Of a stretch of 5,548 nt of DNA, positions 1-5,548 are shown one piece after another; within the stretch, counting starts at the first letter, position 1; every line of letters starts with the position of its first letter. A program made the position numbers and the translations under genes. The notes under the pieces are model-generated. The model saw only the letters and a list, made by a program, of their open reading frames with translations. It ran no database searches and was not told where the DNA came from. This DNA comes from Planctomycetaceae bacterium (GTDB taxonomy: Bacteria > Planctomycetota > Planctomycetia > Pirellulales > Pirellulaceae), in contig PAJC01000062.1 of NCBI GenBank assembly GCA_002705165.1, positions 3,220-8,767 on the forward strand, given 5' to 3'.

Positions 1-47
1 AGGTAGTTGCAGGATTCTAAGGTGGCCTTCTTTTACCGTTGTGCTAA

Positions 48-76
48 CAGGAGTATCATAGCCTGAGGCAGGAGTA
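48..76. repeat. Direct repeat of CAGGAGTA, two helical turns apart
   Basis: CAGGAGTA occurs at 48-55 and 69-76, a 21-bp period. The short palindrome GCCTGAGGC (61-69) lies between and touches the second copy. The pair is 104 bp or more upstream of fumC, in a stretch (1-158) where I find no supportable gene, although the tail of an upstream gene ending at TAA 18-20 or TAG 59-61 cannot be excluded. Two same-face copies could bind a regulator, but 8-bp repeats also occur by chance. Confidence 0.3.
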
Positions 77-165
77 CATGATTACTACTTCAAATCTGGC
101 AGCTTTTCTCGTTGGTTGATCGCCGGATCTTCAAGGAGAATGGGCTAAGACAATTAAAATGGAAG

Positions 166-170
166 AAGGA
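166..170 (+). promoter_or_regulatory. Ribosome binding site that decides the fumC start
   Basis: AAGGA lies 9 nt before the ATG at 180. This supports starting FumC at MSEMRIERD rather than at the in-frame ATG at 159, which would place this Shine-Dalgarno inside the coding region. Confidence 0.65.
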
Positions 171-179
171 TTGAATTCA

Positions 180-1604
180 ATGTCCGAAATGCGTATAGAA
201 CGAGACTCAATGGGTGACGTGCAGGTACCCGCTCAGGCTTATTACGGTGCTCAGACACAAAGGGCGGTTGAGAATTTCCCTGTCTCAGGCTGGTCGCTAG
301 CGCCGGGGCTAATTCATGCGATGGGCTTAGTGAAGTATGCTTGTGGTGTTGCAAATCGAGATTTGGGTAAACTGACGAATACGGGAAAGAACCGCTTGGA
401 TGACGTTCAGGTTGAGTCTATGTTGGCTGCGTGTCGAGAAGTCTCTGTAGGAAAGCTGGACGAGGAATTTCCGGTGGATGTGTTCCAGACTGGTTCCGGT
501 ACATCCAGCAACATGAATGTAAATGAAGTCATTGCCAACCGAGCGATTGAAATCCATGGCGGCGATCGCTTTGCAGCGGATAAACTGATTCATCCCAATG
601 ATCATGTAAATATGGGGCAGAGTACCAATGACACTTTTCCAACGGCAATTCATGTGGCGGTTGGCATGGCCATTGAGAATCAACTGCTTCCAGCTTTGAC
701 GCGGTTCTCGGAGTCGTTGCGTCTAAAATCAGAGCAGTGGGATCAGATTATTAAAATTGGTCGCACTCACTTGATGGATGCGACTCCGTTACGTCTGGGA
801 CAGGAAATCGGTGGTCTGGCTCGTCAAATTGAGCTTTCGATTCACCGCGCGAAGCAAGCTCGTGATGCCGTTTTAGAATTACCAGTTGGTGGGACTGCGG
901 TAGGCTCTGGTATTAATACTCACCCTGAGTTTGGTGCTCGAGTTTCTGCTGTGATTGCGGAGGAAACCGGGATTTCATTCGTGGAAGCTGTGGATCACTT
1001 TGAAGCCAATGCTCAGCGCGATGGTTTGGTTGACAGCCATGGTGGCCTGACCACGATTGCAAATACTCTCTTCAATGTTGCCAACAACATTCGTTGGTTG
1101 GGTTCTGGCCCACGGTGTGGGTTCTTTGAGCTGAAGTTGCCAAGTCGACAGCCTGGTAGTTCGATCATGCCGGGAAAAGTTAATCCTGTGATGTGTGAAA
1201 GTATGATGCAGGTAGCAGCGCGAGTGATTGGTAATGGTCAGACGATTACCATGAGTGGTGCTGCGGGTGGAAACTTTCAACTGAATATCATGATGCCTGT
1301 GATGGGGCATGTGACTCTGGAGAGTGTGCAGCTACTAAGTTCTTCGATTGAGTCGTTCGTTGATTTTCTCATTGAGGATATGCAAGCCAACGAGGAAGTG
1401 TGTAACAGTGCGGTTGAGCAAAGCTTGTCGATGGTGACAAGTCTCAATCCCTATATTGGTTACGAGAAAGCCTCAAAGCTTGCCAAAGAAGCTTTTGTTA
1501 GTGGGGAGACGATCCGCGAACTATGTAAGGCTCAGGAAATCCTTCCTGAGGACCAACTCACCGAAGCTTTAGATCCGATGAGAATGACTGAACCGCAGGA
1601 GTAA
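180..1604 (+). CDS. fumC: Class II fumarate hydratase (fumarase C)
   Basis: FumC catalyses the reversible hydration of fumarate to L-malate in the citric acid cycle. The family is a cytosolic, iron-independent homotetramer. The 474-residue product is close to the usual ~465. Motifs in order: GSGTSSNMN from 105 (substrate-binding Ser106/Thr108); HPND 138-141, the second carboxylate ('B') site; GQSTND 146-151; GRTH 194-197, with His197 matching the catalytic-dyad His188 of E. coli FumC; and the mobile signature loop GSSIMPGKVNP 326-336, with Ser327, Lys333 and Asn335. GRTH and the loop separate it from aspartase, which has GRTQ, and from argininosuccinate lyase. An in-frame ATG at 159 would add seven residues. 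I chose 180 because AAGGA at 166-170 lies 9 nt before it, whereas the AAGGAG at 133-138 is 20 nt from 159. One small oddity is Thr149 where E. coli has Ser140. It is followed by a 261-bp gap before fusA, so it is probably transcribed alone. Confidence 0.96.
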   Translation: MSEMRIERDSMGDVQVPAQAYYGAQTQRAVENFPVSGWSLAPGLIHAMGLVKYACGVANRDLGKLTNTGKNRLDDVQVESMLAACREVSVGKLDEEFPVDVFQTGSGTSSNMNVNEVIANRAIEIHGGDRFAADKLIHPNDHVNMGQSTNDTFPTAIHVAVGMAIENQLLPALTRFSESLRLKSEQWDQIIKIGRTHLMDATPLRLGQEIGGLARQIELSIHRAKQARDAVLELPVGGTAVGSGINTHPEFGARVSAVIAEETGISFVEAVDHFEANAQRDGLVDSHGGLTTIANTLFNVANNIRWLGSGPRCGFFELKLPSRQPGSSIMPGKVNPVMCESMMQVAARVIGNGQTITMSGAAGGNFQLNIMMPVMGHVTLESVQLLSSSIESFVDFLIEDMQANEEVCNSAVEQSLSMVTSLNPYIGYEKASKLAKEAFVSGETIRELCKAQEILPEDQLTEALDPMRMTEPQE

Positions 1605-1615
1605 AAAGATTGCAA

Positions 1616-1662
1616 AAAAGGGGGGCATTTGCTACGAAACACTCCTTTTCAAGTATTTTTTT
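1616..1662 (+). terminator. Possible fumC transcription terminator
   Basis: It begins 12 nt after the fumC stop. AAAAGGGG (1616-1623) can pair with CTCCTTTT (1642-1649), giving 8 bp with one G-T wobble. A seven-T run follows at 1656-1662. The 18-nt loop and the 6 nt between stem and T run make it weaker than a textbook intrinsic terminator. Confidence 0.35.
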
Positions 1663-1669
1663 CAAACAC

Positions 1670-1698
1670 CTGACATTTGGCCTTCCGTCATATCTTAT
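1670..1698 (+). promoter_or_regulatory. Candidate distal promoter for fusA
   Basis: CTGACA (1670-1675, five of six to the sigma70 -35 consensus) is followed after 17 bp by TCTTAT (1693-1698, four of six to -10). If used, the transcript would carry the 1727-1748 hairpin in its leader. The match is weak and the AT-rich setting makes chance hits likely. Confidence 0.22.
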
Positions 1699-1726
1699 TT
1701 ATTTTATCATTACGGATTCTGTCCCA

Positions 1727-1748
1727 AGGTGCGCTATTTTAGGCACCT
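1727..1748 (+). other. Compact 9-bp hairpin upstream of fusA
   Basis: AGGTGC (1727-1732) pairs perfectly with GCACCT (1743-1748). Inside it CTA (1734-1736) pairs with TAG (1740-1742) around a TTT loop, leaving one bulged G at 1733. No T tract follows, so it is not an ordinary intrinsic terminator. A smaller dyad, CACG-CT-CGTG, lies immediately after at 1751-1760. It could be a protein-binding dyad or an RNA leader structure for fusA; the role is not known. Confidence 0.4.
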
Positions 1749-1803
1749 ATCACGCTCGTGAAGTGGTAGAGTTTTACTAAGTCAACGTACATAATCTGAT
1801 ATT

Positions 1804-1832
1804 TTGTCAGACGTCATATAAGAAACATTAAT
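1804..1832 (+). promoter_or_regulatory. Candidate proximal promoter for fusA
   Basis: TTGTCA (1804-1809, five of six to -35) and ATTAAT (1827-1832, four of six to -10) are separated by 17 bp. The start point would fall about 27 nt before the fusA ATG. A TATAAG at 1817-1822 is a better -10 alone but has no -35 at the right distance. Confidence 0.3.
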
Positions 1833-1865
1833 AAGTTTGTTTTTACATTAGGTTGGAATCAGCAA

Positions 1866-3953
1866 ATGAAGCTGGAAGACGTAAGAAACATTGGTATCTC
1901 AGCACATATTGATTCGGGTAAAACCACGCTGAGTGAACGAATCCTTTTCTATAGTGGACGTATTCACAAAGTACAAGAAGTACGTGGTGAAGGTGATGGT
2001 GCCACAATGGACCATATGGAATTGGAAAAAGAACGTGGTATTACGATCACCAGTGCTGCAACGACCGTTGAGTGGGAAGGTAAAACCGTCAACCTGATTG
2101 ATACGCCTGGTCACGTTGACTTTACTGTAGAAGTTGAACGTAGTTTACGCGTGCTCGATGGTGCCGTACTCGTTCTCTGTGCCGTTGGTGGGGTGCAGGC
2201 TCAGTCCTTGACGGTCGACCGTCAGATGAAACGGTATAAAGTACCTCGCTTGGCATTCATTAATAAGATGGACCGAACAGGTGCTGAACCTCACCGTGTC
2301 TGTTCCGAAATTGCAGAGAAACTTGGGGATTCGCCCATTTTAATGCAGTTGCCCATCGGTGAAGGTGATGATTTTGAAGGTGTTATCGACCTAATCAAAA
2401 TGAAAGCTCTCTACTTCGACGGTGAAAACGGTGAAAACGTTCGTGAAGAGGATATCCCGGCGGACCTCCTGGATGAAGCACAAAACTACCGAGCTGAGAT
2501 GATTGAAAGCATTTCAATGGGTAGTGAAGAGATGATGGAAATCGTGCTTGAAGGTCAGGAGCCTAGTGAAGAAATGATCCATACAACTCTTCGCTCAATC
2601 GTTCTGAACCGCGAAGCAACTCCCGTATTTATGGGAACCGCTTTTAAGAACAAAGGTGTTCAACCACTTTTGGACGCTGTCAACCGTTATTTGCCATCTC
2701 CACAGGATCGTTCCGTTGAAGCCAATAAAGCTGGTGACGAGGAAGACAAAGTAGCATTAGAACCGGATCCCGAAAAACCATTTGTCGGGATGGCCTTCAA
2801 GATTGTAGAAGATCCATTTGGCCAGTTGACATTTACCCGGATATATCAAGGGACGATCCGTAAGGGCGAAACTTACATTAACCAACGTACAGGTCGTAAA
2901 GATCGTTTTTCGCGAATTGTACGTATGCACTCTGAAAAACGTGAAGAGATTGATGAAGCAGTCGCTGGCGACATTGTAGCAGTGATGGGAATCGACTGTG
3001 CCAGCGGTGATACTTATTGCGACGATCAAAAGTATTGCACACTCGAGAACATCTTTGTTGCTGATCCTGTGATCACAATGGCTGTGAATGTGCCCAACCG
3101 AAGTGATGCTGACAAGCTTGGGAAAGCTCTGCAACGTTTTCGTAAAGAAGACCCCACCTTTCACGTAAGCACCGACGAAGAGACCAATGAAGTGTTGATC
3201 GCCGGAATGGGTGAGCTTCACCTCGAGGTTTATATCGAACGTATTCGCCGTGAATATGGTGTGGAAGTGGAGGTTGGTGCCCCCAAGGTTAGTTATCGAG
3301 AAGCTCCAACAGTAGCAAAGAAATTCAATTACAAACACAAGAAGCAAACGGGTGGTTCCGGGCAGTTCGCTCACATTGTTGGCTCGCTTGAACCAATGGA
3401 TGTGGATGGCGAGGAGACGTTTGAATTCGAAGAGAATGTAGTCGGTGGACGCATTCCTAAGCAGTATATCCCGTCAGTTGAAAAAGGGTTCAGGGAGTCT
3501 TGTAATCGTGGGCCCTTGGCTCGGTATCCTGTCGTGGGGATAAAGGTCACTCTTGATGACGGCTCTTACCATGAAGTGGACAGTTCCGATAAAGCCTTTC
3601 AGACGGCTGCCGGCGGGTGCTTCCGAGAGACCTTTGTTCAGGCTAAGCCAGCCATTCTGGAGCCAATGATGAAGATGGAAGTGGAAGTGCCAGAAGACTT
3701 TCAGGGTGCTGTTGTTGGCGACCTGATTAGTCGGCGTGGTTTGGTGAGCAATACCGAAGCACGAGATAGGGTTTCCACGATTCTTGCTGAGGTACCTCTG
3801 GTTGAAACCTTTGGTTATGCAACCGATTTGCGTTCGATGACTAAAGGTCAGGGTACGTTTTCGATGGAACTTTCCAAGTACATGAAAGTCCCTGCAGCCG
3901 TACAGCAGGAGATTATCAAGACTCGTGCTGAAGAATGGGCTAACCGTAAATAA
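1866..3953 (+). CDS. fusA: Elongation factor G, spdEFG1 / mitochondrial EF-G1-like
   Basis: EF-G is the GTPase that moves tRNAs and mRNA through the ribosome after peptide-bond formation. The 695 residues match the usual length and hold all five domains. The GTPase domain has P-loop AHIDSGKT 13-20, switch I RGIT 57-60, DTPGH 79-83 with catalytic His83, NKMD 133-136, and G5 GTAF 257-260. Domain II spans about 305-400, III about 401-480, IV about 481-600 and V to the end. Domain IV keeps the tip loop around GGSGQ 496-500 and the DGSYH loop with His569, which reaches the decoding centre. Sequence type is mitochondrial-EF-G1-like: LCAVGGVQ 104-111, RQMKRY 119-124, [10 protein letters not shown] 375-384 and [10 protein letters not shown] 491-500 resemble human GFM1 (from memory) more than E. 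coli EF-G. The AGGTTGGA before the ATG is a weak ribosome site. No rpsL, rpsG or tuf lies alongside, unlike the classic str operon. Tet(M)-type protection proteins are an unlikely alternative. Confidence 0.96.
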   Translation: MKLEDVRNIGISAHIDSGKTTLSERILFYSGRIHKVQEVRGEGDGATMDHMELEKERGITITSAATTVEWEGKTVNLIDTPGHVDFTVEVERSLRVLDGAVLVLCAVGGVQAQSLTVDRQMKRYKVPRLAFINKMDRTGAEPHRVCSEIAEKLGDSPILMQLPIGEGDDFEGVIDLIKMKALYFDGENGENVREEDIPADLLDEAQNYRAEMIESISMGSEEMMEIVLEGQEPSEEMIHTTLRSIVLNREATPVFMGTAFKNKGVQPLLDAVNRYLPSPQDRSVEANKAGDEEDKVALEPDPEKPFVGMAFKIVEDPFGQLTFTRIYQGTIRKGETYINQRTGRKDRFSRIVRMHSEKREEIDEAVAGDIVAVMGIDCASGDTYCDDQKYCTLENIFVADPVITMAVNVPNRSDADKLGKALQRFRKEDPTFHVSTDEETNEVLIAGMGELHLEVYIERIRREYGVEVEVGAPKVSYREAPTVAKKFNYKHKKQTGGSGQFAHIVGSLEPMDVDGEETFEFEENVVGGRIPKQYIPSVEKGFRESCNRGPLARYPVVGIKVTLDDGSYHEVDSSDKAFQTAAGGCFRETFVQAKPAILEPMMKMEVEVPEDFQGAVVGDLISRRGLVSNTEARDRVSTILAEVPLVETFGYATDLRSMTKGQGTFSMELSKYMKVPAAVQQEIIKTRAEEWANRK

Positions 3954-3980
3954 TTTGAAGGTTCACCACCAGACATCAGA

Positions 3981-4014
3981 AAGACTCCGCTGTAACAAAC
4001 AGCGGAGTTTTTTT
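3981..4014 (+). terminator. Strong intrinsic terminator of fusA, between convergent genes
   Basis: A perfect 10-bp stem, ACTCCGCTGT (3984-3993) with ACAGCGGAGT (3999-4008), closes an AACAA loop and runs straight into seven Ts counting from 4008. Flanking AAG/TTT pairs (one wobble) can lengthen the stem. It lies 30 nt after the fusA stop and 18 nt beyond the end of the opposing gene. Read on the minus strand the stem is followed only by CTTTCT, so it should stop the opposing transcript less well. Confidence 0.92.
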
Positions 4015-4031
4015 ATGAGCGTTGAATTAGC

Positions 4032-5315
4032 CTACACATTAAAGATCGTTTCTATATTGCCGCGAAGAATACGTTTGCCAAAATCGATAGCTCGTTCTTC
4101 ATTCCAATTCCGATCAATCACGTAACGTTCGGCCAGTACTTTGGCCAACATTCGCTTGTACATCGCGAACTTCGGTAATGCGAATTCAAGCTTATACATA
4201 TCGCTGTAATAACCAATCTGTTTGGTTTGCGGGACTGCTTCAAGACGTGCAGCTGTATCATGCTCGATGAAAGTAGGGGTATTACTATACCACCAGTGGC
4301 CGTTAGTAATGACATTGGGGAAGATCCATGAATAGCTCGCCAATTCCTGATTCGTGACGCTGGCCAAAACGGAGATTGGAAATTTGACGGCGGGGAAGGC
4401 ATTAAATAAATCTGCATATTGGATCAAGGAAACACGGCTGTCGTAGAGGTCCATGCCTTGATAAACGCCACCAGGATAGACGGAACGATTCACGCCAATC
4501 ATCAGGTCAAAGGGTAGTCTGAATTCATCACAGAGTTCAGCCAGTTTCCAGAAGACCCAGCATGCCATGGTTTCTTTGTGTTCGGGTGCCGTTTGTTCAC
4601 CATGCATTTGGATTTGTTCCAGCGCTTTTTCGGCTTCTCCAAAATTGATCTCTGTCGGAACGAACCATGGCGGTAGAGAAATCGCACAAGCTTTAGCATT
4701 TTCTCGTGTGAAATGAGTGAATAGATGCTCGAGTGACTGAGTGAGTGCCCCCAGTGACTCGAGTGAGATATTAGTGCAGATTTCGAGCCGTTCACGAACC
4801 GCAGGTTTGGCGAGATGGAATACCAAGTCGTCAGTACGTAGGCATGGAATGTACACGGAACTGTCGAATCCTTCCAGTGAATCATCAAAATCATTGGTCA
4901 GGAAGACGGCTTCAATCCCGGATTGTTCTAGTACCTGCTCGGACCAATCCGACTGAACCATTTTGGATTGAGCTGCATCGTAAATAGCCTCCCAGTTGGA
5001 ACCATCGATGATTTCTCCTTCAAAGCCAAAGAATTTCTGGCACATTTCAATGAGCCAACTGTATTGAATTGTATTTTGGATTGGCTTCAGGTTATTGAGC
5101 AACAGACCAACCTTTTCTCGAGGTGTGATACCCGGAGCTTCTATCTGCTGGCGCGGTAAGCCGGCTGAATGAGCCAACTCCGTATAGTAGTGGTAGCCGA
5201 GGATTTCAGACAAGTCTTTGGAGGCTGGGCTGAGGGCATCAATATGGGTATGTGGGTCGATCAGTACAAGGCTGTCGAGTTCTTCAAAGAGTCTGTTGCG
5301 GAGATCCGTTGACAT
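4032..5315 (-). CDS. Uronate isomerase (UxaC)-family amidohydrolase, divergent active site
   Basis: UxaC enzymes interconvert aldo- and keto-uronates (glucuronate to fructuronate) in a TIM barrel of the amidohydrolase superfamily. At 427 residues it matches the short Bacillus halodurans type (Bh0493, recalled from memory) rather than the ~470-residue E. coli type. Family marks are D-x-H-x-H at 20-24 (metal ligands His22, His24), YHYY 41-44, TNDFDD 140-145, Arg160 in LRTDD, SLPP 213-216, PFDLMIGV 268-275, NGHWW 338-342, and SDMY 371-374 with the strand-8 Asp372. No signal peptide is seen, so it is likely cytosolic. The start is backed by AAAGGA 10 nt upstream and a promoter beyond it. The usual D-x-R after strand 8 is D-M-Y here, and the MIGV segment continues NRSVYP instead of KKRVHP. 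The catalytic arginine is therefore absent and the activity uncertain. No uronate pathway genes adjoin it. Family membership is firm; the exact reaction is not, so no symbol is given. Confidence 0.85.
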   Translation of the reverse strand: MSTDLRNRLFEELDSLVLIDPHTHIDALSPASKDLSEILGYHYYTELAHSAGLPRQQIEAPGITPREKVGLLLNNLKPIQNTIQYSWLIEMCQKFFGFEGEIIDGSNWEAIYDAAQSKMVQSDWSEQVLEQSGIEAVFLTNDFDDSLEGFDSSVYIPCLRTDDLVFHLAKPAVRERLEICTNISLESLGALTQSLEHLFTHFTRENAKACAISLPPWFVPTEINFGEAEKALEQIQMHGEQTAPEHKETMACWVFWKLAELCDEFRLPFDLMIGVNRSVYPGGVYQGMDLYDSRVSLIQYADLFNAFPAVKFPISVLASVTNQELASYSWIFPNVITNGHWWYSNTPTFIEHDTAARLEAVPQTKQIGYYSDMYKLEFALPKFAMYKRMLAKVLAERYVIDRNWNEERAIDFGKRILRGNIETIFNV

Positions 5316-5348
5316 GTATTTTAAATCCTTTGTGATTATTTATGCCCG

Positions 5349-5378
5349 CTAATATTGATTTAAGGATGTTAATGTCAA
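5349..5378 (-). promoter_or_regulatory. Likely sigma70-type promoter of the UxaC-like gene
   Basis: On the minus strand a perfect TTGACA -35 box (5373-5378) is followed after 18 bp by TATTAG (5349-5354, four of six to -10). The start point would lie about 27 nt before the ATG, leaving room for the AAAGGA ribosome site at 5326-5331. A 10-bp palindrome sits one base upstream of the -35 box. Confidence 0.5.
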
Positions 5379-5379
5379 T

Positions 5380-5405
5380 TTACCTCAGGAACGGGCCTGA
5401 GGTAA
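5380..5405. promoter_or_regulatory. Perfect 10-bp palindrome beside the -35 box, candidate operator
   Basis: TTACCTCAGG (5380-5389) and CCTGAGGTAA (5396-5405) are perfect inverted arms around the 6-bp centre AACGGG. Neither strand has a T tract after it, which argues against a terminator. Its place one base from the minus-strand -35 hexamer suits a binding site for a dimeric regulator of the UxaC-like gene. It lies about 110 bp from the possible divergent gene at the right edge. Confidence 0.5.
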
Positions 5406-5426
5406 GTCTGGCAATTCCCCTCGCAG

Positions 5427-5460
5427 TTGATTTGGAATCAAATTGTCAGCACGGTAAAAT
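5427..5460 (+). promoter_or_regulatory. Candidate divergent promoter with overlapping inverted repeat
   Basis: TTGGAA (5432-5437, four of six to -35) and TAAAAT (5455-5460, five of six to -10) are separated by 17 bp and would drive rightward transcription. The -35 box lies within a perfect 6-bp inverted repeat, TTGATT-TGG-AATCAA (5427-5441), a possible operator. Evidence is pattern only. Confidence 0.3.
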
Positions 5461-5512
5461 GAAAGACTGCCTGATTGTCTTAATGCTGTTTTGATCACAC
5501 GGACAAACGTAT

Positions 5513-5548
5513 ATGAAATGCCTCCTGGTTGTATTTAGCTTCTATTTT
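5513..5548 (+). CDS. Possible start of a secreted or membrane protein, cut by window edge
   Basis: An ATG at 5513 opens a frame with no stop to the last base: MKCLLVVFSFYF. A lysine followed by an unbroken hydrophobic run looks like the front of a signal peptide or membrane segment, but 12 codons cannot prove a gene. The ribosome site is weak (GGA at 5501-5503, 9 nt away). A promoter candidate about 50 nt upstream gives slight support. It would be divergent from the UxaC-like gene. No function can be assigned. Confidence 0.25.
   Translation, partial: MKCLLVVFSFYF

Noticed and set aside
2..61. Open frame from the left edge to TAG at 59-61, possible end of an upstream gene
   Set aside because: Under 20 codons with no recognisable sequence; equally short alternatives exist in other frames (for example TAA at 18-20).
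133..148. Strong AAGGAG followed by ATG GGC TAA, a two-codon mini-ORF ahead of fumC
   Set aside because: Only one base separates AAGGAG from the ATG, too short for normal initiation; fumC has its own well-spaced site at 166-170.
159..179. In-frame upstream ATG that would extend FumC by seven residues
   Set aside because: No Shine-Dalgarno at a workable distance, and the better site for ATG 180 would lie inside the extension.
2757..3374. 205-codon open frame on the minus strand inside fusA
   Set aside because: It lies wholly antisense to a clearly coding EF-G and resembles no protein family; it is a shadow frame.
3925..4125. Plus-strand open frame spanning the end of fusA and the terminator
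   Set aside because: It runs through the terminator hairpin and antisense to the UxaC-like gene, with no family resemblance.
61..5402. Shared GCCTGAGG at 61-68 and in the right-hand palindrome (5395-5402)
   Set aside because: An 8-bp match over 5.5 kb is expected by chance, and the flanking bases do not agree.
5454..5496. Small ORF starting ATG AAA GAC TGC just after the TAAAAT box
   Set aside because: It stops after about 11 codons at TGA, lies almost on the predicted -10, and has no ribosome site.

Overview
The window reads as bacterial chromosome, most likely from a Planctomycetota-type organism. The lineage call is an inference. It rests on an elongation factor G of the spirochaete/planctomycete/delta-proteobacterial 'spdEFG1' kind (the sister group of mitochondrial EF-G1), on a 427-residue uronate-isomerase-like amidohydrolase, on moderate GC content judged by eye, and on weak or variable Shine-Dalgarno sequences. 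No insertion sequence, CRISPR array, tRNA, rRNA or phage gene was seen.

Layout, left to right. Bases 1-179 are a leader with a short direct repeat and no supportable gene. A complete class II fumarase gene (fumC) follows on the + strand at 180-1604. A 261-bp gap (1605-1865) holds a possible fumC terminator, two weak promoter-like sequences and a compact 9-bp hairpin upstream of fusA. A complete EF-G gene (fusA) lies on the + strand at 1866-3953 and ends at a strong hairpin terminator (3981-4014). That terminator sits in the short gap between fusA and a convergent gene. The convergent gene occupies 4032-5315 on the - strand and encodes a divergent member of the uronate isomerase (UxaC) family. 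Its upstream region carries a good promoter candidate with a perfect 10-bp palindrome beside the -35 box. The last ~140 bases hold a possible divergent promoter and the first 12 codons of what may be a secreted or lipoprotein gene cut by the window edge.

The genes do not form one pathway. FumC serves the citric acid cycle, and EF-G drives ribosomal translocation. The UxaC-like enzyme would act on a uronic acid or a related compound, but none of its usual pathway partners is present. Intergenic spacing and terminators suggest three separate transcription units.

No previously undescribed multi-gene system is visible. Two points merit most attention. The UxaC-like protein has lost the near-invariant arginine of the D-x-R catalytic motif (Asp372 kept, Tyr374 in place of Arg), so its reaction is in doubt. 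The EF-G is mitochondrial-like and stands alone, outside a ribosomal-protein operon.
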